From the NCBI RefSeq assembly GCF_039541855.1, contig NZ_BAABHA010000002.1, positions 186,001 to 250,000 on the forward strand: 64,000 nucleotides of DNA. Direction: 5' to 3'. Source of the DNA: Solirubrum koreensis. Its GTDB lineage: Bacteria > Bacteroidota > Bacteroidia > Cytophagales > Hymenobacteraceae. The notes beneath the pieces were generated by a model, which worked only from the letters and a program-made list of their open reading frames with translations, had not been told where the DNA came from and made no database searches. The position numbers and the translations under genes were made by a program. Positions 53,140-61,947 of the stretch are shown piece by piece (the stretch's first letter is position 1; each line of letters begins with the position of its first letter).

Positions 53140-54336
53140 ATGCCCTTGGCTAATATCCATTACCTGACCACGCCCGAAGCCCTTTCGGCTGCCGTGGCCA
53201 CCCTGCGTAGTGCCCCGCGTATCGCCGTCGACCTGGAGTTCGACGACATGCGCCACCGTTACGGCCGCAACTTAGCCCTCGTGCAGGTGTTCGACGGCCA
53301 ACAGGTGTACCTCGTTGACCCCCTGCCCCTGCCCAACCCCGTGCAGGATTTGCGCCCGCTCTGGGACGTGTTCGAAGATCCGGCTGTGGAGAAAATCTTT
53401 CACAGCTGCCGCTCCGATATTTTGCTGCTCGACGAAGTGTACGGCGTGCACGTACGCAACATCACCGACACCAGCGTGCAGTATCAGTTGCTGGGCGAAG
53501 CCGACAACAACATTTCCCTCGGGCGCTTGGTGCAACAGGAGTTGGGGCTGGAGCTGGACAAAGGCGAGCAAAAATCAAACTGGCTCAAGCGCCCTCTCAC
53601 CGAGGCCCAGCTGGAATACGCCGCTAACGACGTTATCTACCTTTTCGAACTGGCTGAACGCCTGACCGCCCGGCTGGAGTCGTTGGGCCGCAGCCAGTGG
53701 TCGGCCGAGGAAAGCGCCGCTTTAGAAGATGTGCGCTACCAGCGCGACGACCGGCCGTGGATGAAAATTGCGGGCCGCTACCGCATCAGCCACGACGAAA
53801 TGCCGCTGTTCCGTGACTTGTACCTGCTCCGCGAAGAAGTGGCTCGCGTTATCGATCGGCCGCCCTACATGGTATTTGCTAACGACCGGCTTTCTGAGTT
53901 GGTACGCGAAACACCCAAAGGCCTGGCAGCTTGGAAAAACGCCCGTGGCTTGCACCCCGACCTCAAGCGCACGCCCTACATTGAACGGCTGACCTCCATG
54001 TCGCCGGGCGAGTACCAGCCCCTGCCCGACCCGCCCGCGCAGTATCCGGAACGGCGCTACCCGTCGCGCCGTCGCCTTACCGGCGCCGCTGCCGCCCGGG
54101 CCGATCAGCGCGAGCAGCAGCTCATGACCCTGAAAGCCCGCCTAGCCGATGATTACAACGGCTATGTGGCCAACTTGGTGCTGTCGAACCGCCTGATTGC
54201 GGAAATCGTGGAGCAAGGCGCATCCGAAGCGCTACGCCCCTGGCAGCAGCAATTGTTGCGCGAAACCAGCCAACGACATGGGCTTGACTTCGAAGAGTTG
54301 GCCCGTCCGCTCGATATGGCTACTAGTCGGCGGTAA
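53140..54336 (+). CDS. Ribonuclease D-like exonuclease with HRDC domain
   Basis: A 398-residue DEDD exonuclease. Exo I is IAVDLEFDDM with Asp and Glu, Exo II is KIFHSCRSDILLLDEVYG, and Exo III is YAANDVIYLFEL with the Tyr and Asp of the DEDDy class. An HRDC domain follows (about residues 210-290: LFRDLYLLREEVARVIDRPP, FANDRLSELV, TPKGLAAWKNARGLHP cited in parts). The architecture matches RNase D, which trims the 3' ends of tRNA and other small RNAs. The start at 53140 fits the promoter and the fold. Confidence 0.93.
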   Translation: MPLANIHYLTTPEALSAAVATLRSAPRIAVDLEFDDMRHRYGRNLALVQVFDGQQVYLVDPLPLPNPVQDLRPLWDVFEDPAVEKIFHSCRSDILLLDEVYGVHVRNITDTSVQYQLLGEADNNISLGRLVQQELGLELDKGEQKSNWLKRPLTEAQLEYAANDVIYLFELAERLTARLESLGRSQWSAEESAALEDVRYQRDDRPWMKIAGRYRISHDEMPLFRDLYLLREEVARVIDRPPYMVFANDRLSELVRETPKGLAAWKNARGLHPDLKRTPYIERLTSMSPGEYQPLPDPPAQYPERRYPSRRRLTGAAAARADQREQQLMTLKARLADDYNGYVANLVLSNRLIAEIVEQGASEALRPWQQQLLRETSQRHGLDFEELARPLDMATSRR

Positions 54337-54363
54337 AATGCCATTAGACTGCTTGTAACGCAA

Positions 54364-54391
54364 CAACGCCCGGCCATATGGTCGGGCGTTG
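54364..54391. terminator. Hairpin between the RNase D-like gene and aceA
   Basis: CAACGCCCGGCC (54364-54375) pairs with GGTCGGGCGTTG (54380-54391) with one G-U pair and a four-base loop. It lies between convergent genes, but it lacks a strong T-tract on either side. Confidence 0.65.
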
Positions 54392-54454
54392 TGCTGTTTA
54401 TGCGAGCGAACGGAGCTTTTTGCGCCAACTCTGCACGGCCCGCACTTGGTTCAA

Positions 54455-55744
54455 TTAATGCCCGTGAAACTGCTCTTCTTCGGTAGAACCCACCAAAGCT
54501 GCCGTGCTGGACTGCCCGGCTGACACCACGTTCTGCACCGCATCGAAGTAGCCCGTACCCACGAACGACTGGTGCTTCACGGCCTTGAAGCCGTCTTTCT
54601 GGAGGGCAAACTCGCGCTGCTGCAACTGCGAATAACCAGCCATGCCCCGGTCGCGGTAAGCCAGGGCCAGCTCGAACATACTGGTGTTCAGGGCGTGGAA
54701 ACCGGCTAGCGTGATAAACTGGAACTTGTAGCCCAGCGCGGCCAGCTCCTCGCGGAACGTCTCCATTTGCTCCACGCTCAGCTTCGAGGCCCAGTTAAAC
54801 GAGGGCGAGCAATTGTAAGCCAGCAGCTTGCCGGGAAACTTGGCATGAATGGCTTCGGCGAACTGACGGGCTTGCTCCAGATCGGGGTGCGAGGTTTCCA
54901 TCCAAATCAGGTCGGCGTAGGGCGCGTAGGCCAGGCCGCGGGCAATGCAGGCTTCCACGCCGTTGCGCACGCGGTAAAACCCTTCGGGCGTACGTTCGGC
55001 TTCCTGCAGCACGAAGGGTTTGTCGCGCGGGTCCACGTCGGCGGTGAGCAAATCGGCGGCGTCGGCATCGGTGCGGGCTACGATGAGCGTGGGTACGCCC
55101 ATAACATCGGCTGCCAGGCGGGCCGAAACCAGCTTCTGCACGGCTTCCTGCGTGGGCACCAGCACTTTGCCACCCAGATGCCCGCATTTTTTCGCCGACG
55201 ACAACTGATCCTCGAAGTGCACGCCCGCGGCGCCGGCTTCGATCATCATTTTCATCAGCTCGAACGCGTTCAGGTTGCCGCCAAAACCGGCTTCGGCATC
55301 GGCCACAATGGGTACCAGCCAGTGCACGTCGCCTTCACCGGATAAGTGCTGAATCTGGTCGGCGCGCAGCAGGGCGTTGTTGATGCGGCGTACCACGGCC
55401 GGCACGCTATCGACGGGGTACAGGCTTTGATCGGGGTACATGTGGCCGGCACCGTTGGCATCGGCAGCTACCTGCCAGCCGCTGAGGTAAATGGCATTCA
55501 GTCCAGCCTGAACCTCCTGTACAGCCTGGTTCCCGGTGAGGGCGCCCAAGCCCGCTACGTATTCCTGAGTGTGCAACTGCTCCCAGAGCCGCTCGGCACC
55601 CTGGCGGGCCAGCGAGTATTCGATACGGACAGAGCCCTGCAGCTTTACCACGTCTTCGGCGGTGTACGGGCGTTCAATGCCTTTCCAGCGGGGGTTGGTC
55701 GACCAGTCCAGGGAAATGGCGGCAATGCGTTCGGAGCGGTTCAT
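54455..55744 (-). CDS. aceA: Isocitrate lyase
   Basis: Splits isocitrate into succinate and glyoxylate, the first step of the glyoxylate shunt. The 429-residue protein has the catalytic signature KKCGHLGGK with C187, plus VADAEAGFGGNLNAFELMK, AGAAGVHFEDQL and YNCSPSFNW. Its length matches the bacterial AceA family. It starts 187 bases downstream of the aceB stop with no promoter-like TAnnTTTG between, so the two are probably co-transcribed. Confidence 0.98.
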   Translation of the reverse strand: MNRSERIAAISLDWSTNPRWKGIERPYTAEDVVKLQGSVRIEYSLARQGAERLWEQLHTQEYVAGLGALTGNQAVQEVQAGLNAIYLSGWQVAADANGAGHMYPDQSLYPVDSVPAVVRRINNALLRADQIQHLSGEGDVHWLVPIVADAEAGFGGNLNAFELMKMMIEAGAAGVHFEDQLSSAKKCGHLGGKVLVPTQEAVQKLVSARLAADVMGVPTLIVARTDADAADLLTADVDPRDKPFVLQEAERTPEGFYRVRNGVEACIARGLAYAPYADLIWMETSHPDLEQARQFAEAIHAKFPGKLLAYNCSPSFNWASKLSVEQMETFREELAALGYKFQFITLAGFHALNTSMFELALAYRDRGMAGYSQLQQREFALQKDGFKAVKHQSFVGTGYFDAVQNVVSAGQSSTAALVGSTEEEQFHGH

Positions 55745-55931
55745 GGCAGTGGTATTTTGGGTTATGAGAAAGAGAAGAAAAGGCAAAGCGGTGGCTGGCT
55801 GAGGCCTTTTTGAGCTTCAGCGCCGGGGTAATTTGGTTCGGGTTTAAGTGGCTGCGGGCCTGTGAGGCAGCTTCAGCAACGATGCCGGCACTGCGGCTTT
55901 ATGGTGCGTTACCACGGCAGCCTGTGCGGCG

Positions 55932-57560
55932 CTACGGCAGCAGCTCGTAGGCGGGCAGGGTTAGGAAATCGGCGCAGTCGTCGGCGGTTACGAGCCGGTC
56001 GAAGAGTTGCACGGCGGGGCGGTAATAGGTTATATAGGTTTCTTCGCCCACTTCCTGCCGTAGGCGGTCTACCACTTCTTTCAGCAGTTCGCGGTACAAC
56101 TCGTTAGTCACAGGGCGGCCATCGGTCAGCACGGTTCCGGGGGTGTGCAGCCACTGCCACACCTGCACCCGGGAAATTTCGGCGGTGGCGGCGTCTTCCA
56201 TCAGGTTGTAGAGCGGCACGCAGCCGTTGCCGCTGATCCAGGCGCCGAGGTAGCGCACGGCCACATCAAGGTTTTGGCGAAGACCGGCTTCGGTAATGGT
56301 GCCGTGCGGAGCCTGCAGCAGCTCGGCGGCGGTAGGCAATGGTGCGCCGGAGCGAGGCTTGTTAATTTGATTGGCTTCGGGCATCAGGTCGTTGAACACT
56401 TCCAGCGCAATGGGCACCAGCGCGGGGTGCGCCACCCAGGTGCCGTCGTGGCCGAGGCGGGCTTCGCGGAGCTTGTCCAGGTGCACCTTGTCGAGGGCTA
56501 CGGCGTTTTCGGCGGGATTATCCTTAATCGGGATTTGGGCCGCCATGCCACCCATGGCGTGCACGCCGCGGCGGTGGCAGGTATCGATAACCAAGCGTAC
56601 GTAAGCGGCCATGTTGGGCACCGTCATGGTTACCTGGCTACGGTCGGGCAGGCGGTAGCGCGGGTTCGCGCCCAGGGTTTTGATGTAGGAGAAGATGTAG
56701 TCCCAGCGGCCGCAGTTCAGGCCGGCGGAGTGCTGGCGCAGTTCCCACAGAATTTCGTGGGTTTCGAAGGCGGCCGGCAGCGTTTCGATGAGCACCGTGG
56801 CTTTGATAGTGCCCTTAGCAATTTTCAGCTCCCACTGGGCAAACTCGAACACCTCGTTCCAGAGGCGCGCTTCGAGGTGGCTTTCCAGCTTGGGCAGGTA
56901 GAAATACGGGCCGGAGCCGCGGGCCAGCAGCTCGTGGGCATTGTGGAAGAAATACAGACCAAAGTCGAGCAGCGCGCCGCTCACCGGCTCACCGTCGACG
57001 AGCACGTGTTTTTCCTCCAGGTGCCAGCCGCGGGGGCGCACCATCAGCGTAGCCGTGGTAGGGTTAAGCTGGTAGGTTTTGGCGGGCGTTTCGAGGGAAA
57101 TGGTGCGGCGCACGGCGTCGCGAAGGTTTATCTGGCCCTGCATCACGTTGTCCCAGGTGGGGGCCGAGGAATCTTCGCAGTCGGCCATGAACACCTTGGC
57201 GCCCGAATTCAGCGCGTTGATAATCATTTTCCGCTCGGTGGGGCCGGTAATTTCTACGCGGCGGTCGATCAGGTCTTCGGGCAGCGGGGCTACTTGCCAG
57301 TCACTTTCACGGAGCGACTGAGTTTCGGGCAGAAAATCGGGGAGTTTACCGGAGGCAATTTCTGTGCGGCGCTGTACCCGGCGCTGCAACAATTCGCGCC
57401 GCTTGCTTTCGAAGCGTCGATGCAGGGCTGCTACGAAAGCCAAGGCCGATGGCGTCAGGATTTCGGCGTAGGGGCCGCAAAAGTCGCCCGACACTTTCAC
57501 GCGCTCGGGGCACAGGAACTCTACTTTGCTGCTTACGATGGGTTGATCGAGGGTTTCCAT
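55932..57560 (-). CDS. aceB: Malate synthase A
   Basis: Condenses glyoxylate with acetyl-CoA to malate, the second step of the glyoxylate shunt. The 542-residue protein contains VFMADCEDSSAPTWDNVM, MVRPRGWHLEEKHV, GPYFYLPKLESHLEARLWN cited by its start, TIKATVLIETLPAAFE, LNCGRWDYIFSYIK and AVRYLGAWISGNGCVPLYNLMEDAATAEISR through its core ISGNGCVPLYNLMEDAATAE. The ATG at 57560 places the promoter about 36 bases upstream; an ATG at 57608 would lie upstream of the -7 element. Confidence 0.97.
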   Translation of the reverse strand: METLDQPIVSSKVEFLCPERVKVSGDFCGPYAEILTPSALAFVAALHRRFESKRRELLQRRVQRRTEIASGKLPDFLPETQSLRESDWQVAPLPEDLIDRRVEITGPTERKMIINALNSGAKVFMADCEDSSAPTWDNVMQGQINLRDAVRRTISLETPAKTYQLNPTTATLMVRPRGWHLEEKHVLVDGEPVSGALLDFGLYFFHNAHELLARGSGPYFYLPKLESHLEARLWNEVFEFAQWELKIAKGTIKATVLIETLPAAFETHEILWELRQHSAGLNCGRWDYIFSYIKTLGANPRYRLPDRSQVTMTVPNMAAYVRLVIDTCHRRGVHAMGGMAAQIPIKDNPAENAVALDKVHLDKLREARLGHDGTWVAHPALVPIALEVFNDLMPEANQINKPRSGAPLPTAAELLQAPHGTITEAGLRQNLDVAVRYLGAWISGNGCVPLYNLMEDAATAEISRVQVWQWLHTPGTVLTDGRPVTNELYRELLKEVVDRLRQEVGEETYITYYRPAVQLFDRLVTADDCADFLTLPAYELLP

Positions 57561-57595
57561 GGTGTTTGGGTCAGGTAGAAAGGCGAATTTCTGAC

Positions 57596-57626
57596 CAAAC
57601 ATACGCAAGCGAATAATTTAAGTCAA
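57596..57626 (-). promoter_or_regulatory. Promoter of aceB
   Basis: On the minus strand TTG (57626-57624), a 20-base spacer, then TATGTTTG (57603-57596), an exact TAnnTTTG. The predicted transcription start is near 57590, about 30 bases before the aceB ATG. Confidence 0.7.
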
Positions 57627-57639
57627 GCGAATATTCGCT
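57607..57639. promoter_or_regulatory. AGCGAATA operator cluster over the aceB promoter
   Basis: AAGCGAATA occurs at 57607-57615 and again at 57625-57633. The second copy is part of a perfect 14-base palindrome AGCGAATATTCGCT (57626-57639). The first copy lies between the -33 and -7 elements of aceB and the palindrome abuts the -33 element. The layout fits a repressor operator for the adjacent regulator gene. Confidence 0.65.
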
Positions 57640-57810
57640 AATAATTACTTTTTCACCAAAAAGACTTTATTCTCTGCGCAACTATAGCTTTCGTTTATTT
57701 GCATATCAGCCACGAAAGACCTTCCCGTCCAGGGCACCATTTCATCTGATAAATCCATACCCGTGAGCCAGTGTCAATAGCTTGTCTTGGCCGCGTTTTG
57801 ATCTGCTTCT

Positions 57811-59289
57811 ATGATTACCCAAGCCCAGGTGGTACGCCTGATTTTTGGCCTGAAACTGCGGCAGCTGCGGCAGGAACGCGGCTTTACGCCAGCCGCGTTA
57901 GCGCAGGCCGTGGAAGTTTCGGTGTCGTACCTGAATGAGATAGAGAAGGGCAAGAAGTACCCGAAGGCCGATAAGATTCTGGCCTTTTCCCGTGCTCTGA
58001 GCGTGAGCTACGACGAGTTGGTGTCGCTGAATCTGGGCAAACGGTTGGCGGCGGTATCGGAGCTGCTGCAGTCGGAAGTGCTGCGCGAGTTTCCACTGGA
58101 CATGTTCGGCCTCGACCCCAGCCGGCTGGTGGAACTCATATCGGACGCGCCCACGCGGGTTATGGCCTTTGTGAGTACGCTCTGGGAGCTGGCGCGCAAC
58201 TACGAGGTGCGGCAGGAGCATTTTTACCTGGCCGCCCTCCGCTCCTACCAGGAGATGCACGAGAACTACTTCGACGACCTCGAAGACGCCGTGCGCAGCT
58301 GCGTGGCCCGGTTCCGCCTGCGTACCGATCCGCCTTTCGACCTGCACCAGCTGGAAACCCTGCTTACCACGGAATACGGCTACACCATCGACCGCGAAAC
58401 GCTGGCCACGCGGCCCGAGCTGCAGAGTCTGCGTTCGGTGATGCAGCCGGGTCCGCGCCGCTTGTTGCTCAGCCCGCGCCTTACGCGCATTCAGGAGGCC
58501 TTCGTGCTCGGCCGCGAGGTAGCTTTTAATTACCTGGCGCTGAAAGACCGGCCGTATACCAACGTGCCGTCGGCCACGCCGGGCTCGTTCGAGCAGGTGT
58601 TGAACCACTTTCGGGCGTCGTATTTCGCGGTGGCGCTGCTTATGGAGGAAAGCGCAATGGTGGCCGATTTGCAGGCGTTCTTCTCGGCTCCGCGCTGGAA
58701 TGCGGCTTTGTTGCTGGGCTTGCTCACGCGCTACGAGGCCTCGCCCGAAATGCTGCTGCAACGCGTAACTAACCTGCTGGCCCGGCACTTCGGCATCGGC
58801 AGCCTGTTCTTCCTGCGTTTCGACCAAGCCGCCGGTGACACGCGCTACCAATTGACCAAGGAGCTGCATCTTTCGCGCCTGCACAATCCCCACGGCAACG
58901 AGCTGCAGGAGCATTACTGCCGCCGCTGGGTGAGCTTGTGGCTGATGGAGCAGGCCAAACAGGCCGCCAGCCCCGGCCTGCGCGTGGCCGCGCAACGCTC
59001 CCGCTACTGGGGTACCACCGACGAATACCTCTGCCTGACCATTGCCCGCGTCGATGCCTCGGGCCACGCCACCAGCGTAACCGTGGGCTTGCCCGCCGAT
59101 GACAACCTGCGGCAGAAAGTCGCGTTTCTCGACGACGAGGCCATTCCCACGCGCTGGGTAAACGAAACCTGCGAGCGGTGCTCTATTCCCGACTGTGAAG
59201 TGCGCGCTGCGCCGCCCGTAATTATTGCGCGCCAGCAGCAGCGCCGGGAATTGGCCGAGGCCGTGGCTGCGTTGGTACAGAGCAAGTAG
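57811..59289 (+). CDS. XRE-family regulator of the RamB/ScfR (short-chain fatty acyl) type
   Basis: Predicted transcription factor of the glyoxylate shunt. The 492-residue protein has a helix-turn-helix (about residues 14-68: KLRQLRQERGFTPAALAQAV, SVSYLNEIEKGKKYPKADKI), an IrrE-like (DUF955) middle region and a DUF2083-type C-terminus with the cysteine cluster CERCSIPDC. In the middle region the usual HExxH is replaced, reading AFVLGREVAFNYLAL, so peptidase activity is probably lost. In actinobacteria, RamB of this class controls isocitrate lyase and malate synthase. The divergent aceB-aceA pair makes the same role likely here. Ligand identity is inferred only from the family. Confidence 0.92.
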   Translation: MITQAQVVRLIFGLKLRQLRQERGFTPAALAQAVEVSVSYLNEIEKGKKYPKADKILAFSRALSVSYDELVSLNLGKRLAAVSELLQSEVLREFPLDMFGLDPSRLVELISDAPTRVMAFVSTLWELARNYEVRQEHFYLAALRSYQEMHENYFDDLEDAVRSCVARFRLRTDPPFDLHQLETLLTTEYGYTIDRETLATRPELQSLRSVMQPGPRRLLLSPRLTRIQEAFVLGREVAFNYLALKDRPYTNVPSATPGSFEQVLNHFRASYFAVALLMEESAMVADLQAFFSAPRWNAALLLGLLTRYEASPEMLLQRVTNLLARHFGIGSLFFLRFDQAAGDTRYQLTKELHLSRLHNPHGNELQEHYCRRWVSLWLMEQAKQAASPGLRVAAQRSRYWGTTDEYLCLTIARVDASGHATSVTVGLPADDNLRQKVAFLDDEAIPTRWVNETCERCSIPDCEVRAAPPVIIARQQQRRELAEAVAALVQSK

Positions 59290-59322
59290 CGCTGCTCGTT
59301 TTTCACCCCGAATACTTCGCTT

Positions 59323-60390
59323 TTGACTGCTAAAACAAGATCCTCTTCCTCCACCTGGCGCCGCGTGGGCTTCACGCTGCTGTTTTTGCTGGTGCTGTTA
59401 GGCGCCGCCGGCCTGTACGCAGCGTGGCGGGTGCTTTGGCGACCAAACGTGGTGACTTCGCCCTACGGACCGGCATACTTATACATCCGCACCGGCGGCT
59501 CGTTCCAGAATGTACTCGACTCACTACAGCGGCACGAACTGCTCGAGGAGCCGGCTACATTCCGCTGGCTGGCGGAGCGGCGTAACTATCCCGCTCGGGT
59601 GCTGCCCGGCCGCTACCGCTTGGATTTTGGCTTGGGTAACGAGGCGCTGCTCGACCGTTTGATGCGCGGGGAGCAAGACACTGTGGAGTTCGTGCTCGAT
59701 GCATTCAAGTACAAGCCACAGCTAGCCCAGCAGATGGGCAAGCAGTTGGAAGCCGATTCCACGGCGCTACGACGCTTGCTCAACCGCCAAACCTGGCTGC
59801 AGCAGCAGTACAATGTAGATACCACCACCGTTCTAACCCTCTTTATTCCGGGCCGGTACCGCCTGCTCTGGAATACCTCGGCACCCCAGTTTGTAGATAG
59901 CCTGGCAGCACATCACCGCCGTTTCTGGGATGCTGAACGCCTGCGCCGGGCCGATTCGCTTAAGTTGTCGCCGGCCGAGGTGCACGTGCTGGCCAGTATT
60001 GTGCAGCGCGAAACGGCCAAGCCGGAAGACAAGCCCGTTATTGCCGGCGTGTACCTGAACCGCCTGCGCCGCGGCATGCGTCTGCAAGCCGACCCTACCC
60101 TGCTCTGGGCCATTGGCAACTTTGGCGTGAAGCGCGTGCTGAACAAGGATAAGCTGGTGGACTCGCCCTACAACACGTACAAGCACAAAGGCCTACCGCC
60201 CGGTCCCATTACCTCAGCCAACCGCCAGAGCCTGGATGCCGTGCTGAAGCCTGCCACCCACGACTACATATTCTTCTGTGCCCGTCCCGACGGCAGCGGC
60301 TACTCCGACTTCGCGGTAACCTATGCCGAGCATAAGCGCAATGCCCGCCGATATCAGCGTCGTTTGGATAGTCTCAGCATTAAACGCTAG
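59323..60390 (+). CDS. mltG: Endolytic transglycosylase MltG
   Basis: Cuts nascent glycan strands of peptidoglycan and helps set their length. The 355-residue protein has an N-terminal membrane anchor (VGFTLLFLLVLLGAAGLYAAWRVLW, as about residues 15-39), a LysM-like domain and the YceG catalytic region. The catalytic Glu is E230 in ASIVQRETAKPEDKPVIAGV, followed by LNRLRRGMRLQADPT and NTYKHKGLPPGPI. Only a TTG at 59323 gives a full-length start; the next ATG is well inside the fold. It begins 33 bases after the regulator stop. Its own stop overlaps the convergent gene. Confidence 0.94.
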   Translation: MTAKTRSSSSTWRRVGFTLLFLLVLLGAAGLYAAWRVLWRPNVVTSPYGPAYLYIRTGGSFQNVLDSLQRHELLEEPATFRWLAERRNYPARVLPGRYRLDFGLGNEALLDRLMRGEQDTVEFVLDAFKYKPQLAQQMGKQLEADSTALRRLLNRQTWLQQQYNVDTTTVLTLFIPGRYRLLWNTSAPQFVDSLAAHHRRFWDAERLRRADSLKLSPAEVHVLASIVQRETAKPEDKPVIAGVYLNRLRRGMRLQADPTLLWAIGNFGVKRVLNKDKLVDSPYNTYKHKGLPPGPITSANRQSLDAVLKPATHDYIFFCARPDGSGYSDFAVTYAEHKRNARRYQRRLDSLSIKR

Positions 60391-61928
60391 GGCAGCTCAA
60401 TCAACCGGAGCTGCACCGAATCCTGCGCGGCTTGCTGCTGCCGTTCCAGCGTGGCCTGGTAGCCAAGCCCCGTAAACTCGGAATGCTCCAGGTACAGCAG
60501 AGGCGAAATCAGCGGCTTTTCAGGCCAGGTTGCAACGGCGGGCAGGTTACGGAGCGAATCGAAAGCGGTTATGCCGGCCACGCGGTAATAATCGTCGAGC
60601 AACACGAAGCGGTAGCCTTGCCGGCGCAGTGCAGTTAGTTGAGTTAGCGTGTTTGCGGGAGCAACCGCAATGCCTTGTATCCGCGCAGATGGGGTAATGC
60701 TGATGCCGGCAGCGGTAACTACTCGCCTTACCTGGTGCTGGTGGAGCCAATCGGCCACTTGCGGATAATTGGAAGGCAGATACGCGTAAATCTGACGCTG
60801 CACCTGCCATACGTTATAGCCTATTGCCGCCAACAGCACTGCTATGCCCACCGCCCGAAACCAGCGTTGCAGCAGCAGCACGACCAGCGCATACAGCGGC
60901 ACGTAGGCAAATAACAAACCGCGCGGCGCCTTAATCAGCAACGACATACCCGCCAGTGTACACGCGGCCCACACTAGCAGGTACGTGGCTACCGGGACTG
61001 GCCGCTGCCGAACTCCGCTGCTAAACCATACCAGCGCGGCGGCCAGTCCCGGTAGCAATAGCGGCGACTCGAAATCGGTGAGAAAACGCAGGTAGTAAGT
61101 AAAATCGACCTGCATGGTCCCCTGCCGGCCGGCGGCGTTGGCGGCAGCGGGAAACATAATAACGAAGTACACCGCCGGCCATCGGTACACCGGCACCCCC
61201 GAAACCGCCCACGCCAATACGCCCAGCACTACAAACGGGGTGGCCAGAAACAGCAGCACGCGCCACCAATGTCCGTTGCGCCACAACAAACCGTCGGACT
61301 GTTGCCACTCCAGTACCGCCAGAATGGGCACCGTGAGCAAGAACTTGTAATTGATGCTGAGTCCGAACGCCAGCCACACGGCCGTACGCAGCAACGTGGC
61401 CCGCGACGGTTGCTGCAGCCGCTGCCAGTGCGCCCGCATAAGCCCAGCCAGGGCCAGCAGGCTCATGGAACTCATGGTAAAGTCGCGGCCGGAGAAGGTG
61501 AGAAACACCGAGGAACCGGCCAGTAGCGTCAGAAGCGCGGTTTCGGGGCCGGGCAGGCGGGCAGCACGGGCAATCCAGTGCGCAAAAAGGCCGAGCGCGG
61601 CTACGGCCAGCAGCGCGTTCAGCACGAGGTACAGGCGGTAATCGGTGCTGAGCCAGGCTACGGGCGCGTAGAGCAAGTAAAAACCTGGACTGCCGTGATG
61701 GAAAAGGTGCGTGAGGTCGAAGCCCGCCACTTCCTGCACAATCTGCCAGTTCCGCACCGAGTCGAAATCGGGCAGCGGGGCTTCGGGCAAACGCCACAGG
61801 CGTAGCGCGGCCACGGCAGCCAAGGCCGGCAGCAGCCAGCGCAGCACGTGTGGGGGAGCAGAATGCGAAGTGTAAACCGGCTGCACGGGCCGAAGATGGG
61901 CAATTGCTGCCTTTCTTTGCTTCCTCAT
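60387..61928 (-). CDS. ArnT/PMT-like membrane glycosyltransferase
   Basis: A 513-residue protein with about ten to twelve membrane helices. It has a conserved early acidic motif in the first loop (PLPDFDSVRNWQIVQE), the place of the catalytic Asp in GT-C enzymes that use polyprenyl-phosphate sugars. HHGSPGFYLLYAPVAW follows. The C-terminus is a soluble domain of about 100 residues (RRQGYRFVLLDDYYRVAG). The ATG at 61928 was chosen because longer forms run antisense into dtd. The acceptor is unknown (lipid A, protein or cell-wall glycan are options). Confidence 0.85.
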   Translation of the reverse strand: MRKQRKAAIAHLRPVQPVYTSHSAPPHVLRWLLPALAAVAALRLWRLPEAPLPDFDSVRNWQIVQEVAGFDLTHLFHHGSPGFYLLYAPVAWLSTDYRLYLVLNALLAVAALGLFAHWIARAARLPGPETALLTLLAGSSVFLTFSGRDFTMSSMSLLALAGLMRAHWQRLQQPSRATLLRTAVWLAFGLSINYKFLLTVPILAVLEWQQSDGLLWRNGHWWRVLLFLATPFVVLGVLAWAVSGVPVYRWPAVYFVIMFPAAANAAGRQGTMQVDFTYYLRFLTDFESPLLLPGLAAALVWFSSGVRQRPVPVATYLLVWAACTLAGMSLLIKAPRGLLFAYVPLYALVVLLLQRWFRAVGIAVLLAAIGYNVWQVQRQIYAYLPSNYPQVADWLHQHQVRRVVTAAGISITPSARIQGIAVAPANTLTQLTALRRQGYRFVLLDDYYRVAGITAFDSLRNLPAVATWPEKPLISPLLYLEHSEFTGLGYQATLERQQQAAQDSVQLRLIELP

Positions 61929-61947
61929 CACCCCAAATGGCTCAAAT

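Larger units (their letters stand above)
57561..57810. other. Divergent control region between aceB and its regulator
   Basis: About 250 bases. It holds the aceB promoter and the AGCGAATA operator cluster, both near the aceB end. A weak plus-strand element TAGCTTTC near 57684 could serve the regulator gene. Nothing looks coding. Confidence 0.7.

Noticed and set aside
56145..57578. A 477-residue plus-strand frame opposite aceB
   Set aside because: Shadow of the malate synthase gene. Composition is His/Val/Gly-rich nonsense and the opposite strand has clear AceB motifs.
57898..59067. A 389-residue minus-strand frame opposite the XRE regulator
   Set aside because: Antisense shadow. The plus-strand protein has clear helix-turn-helix and DUF2083 features.
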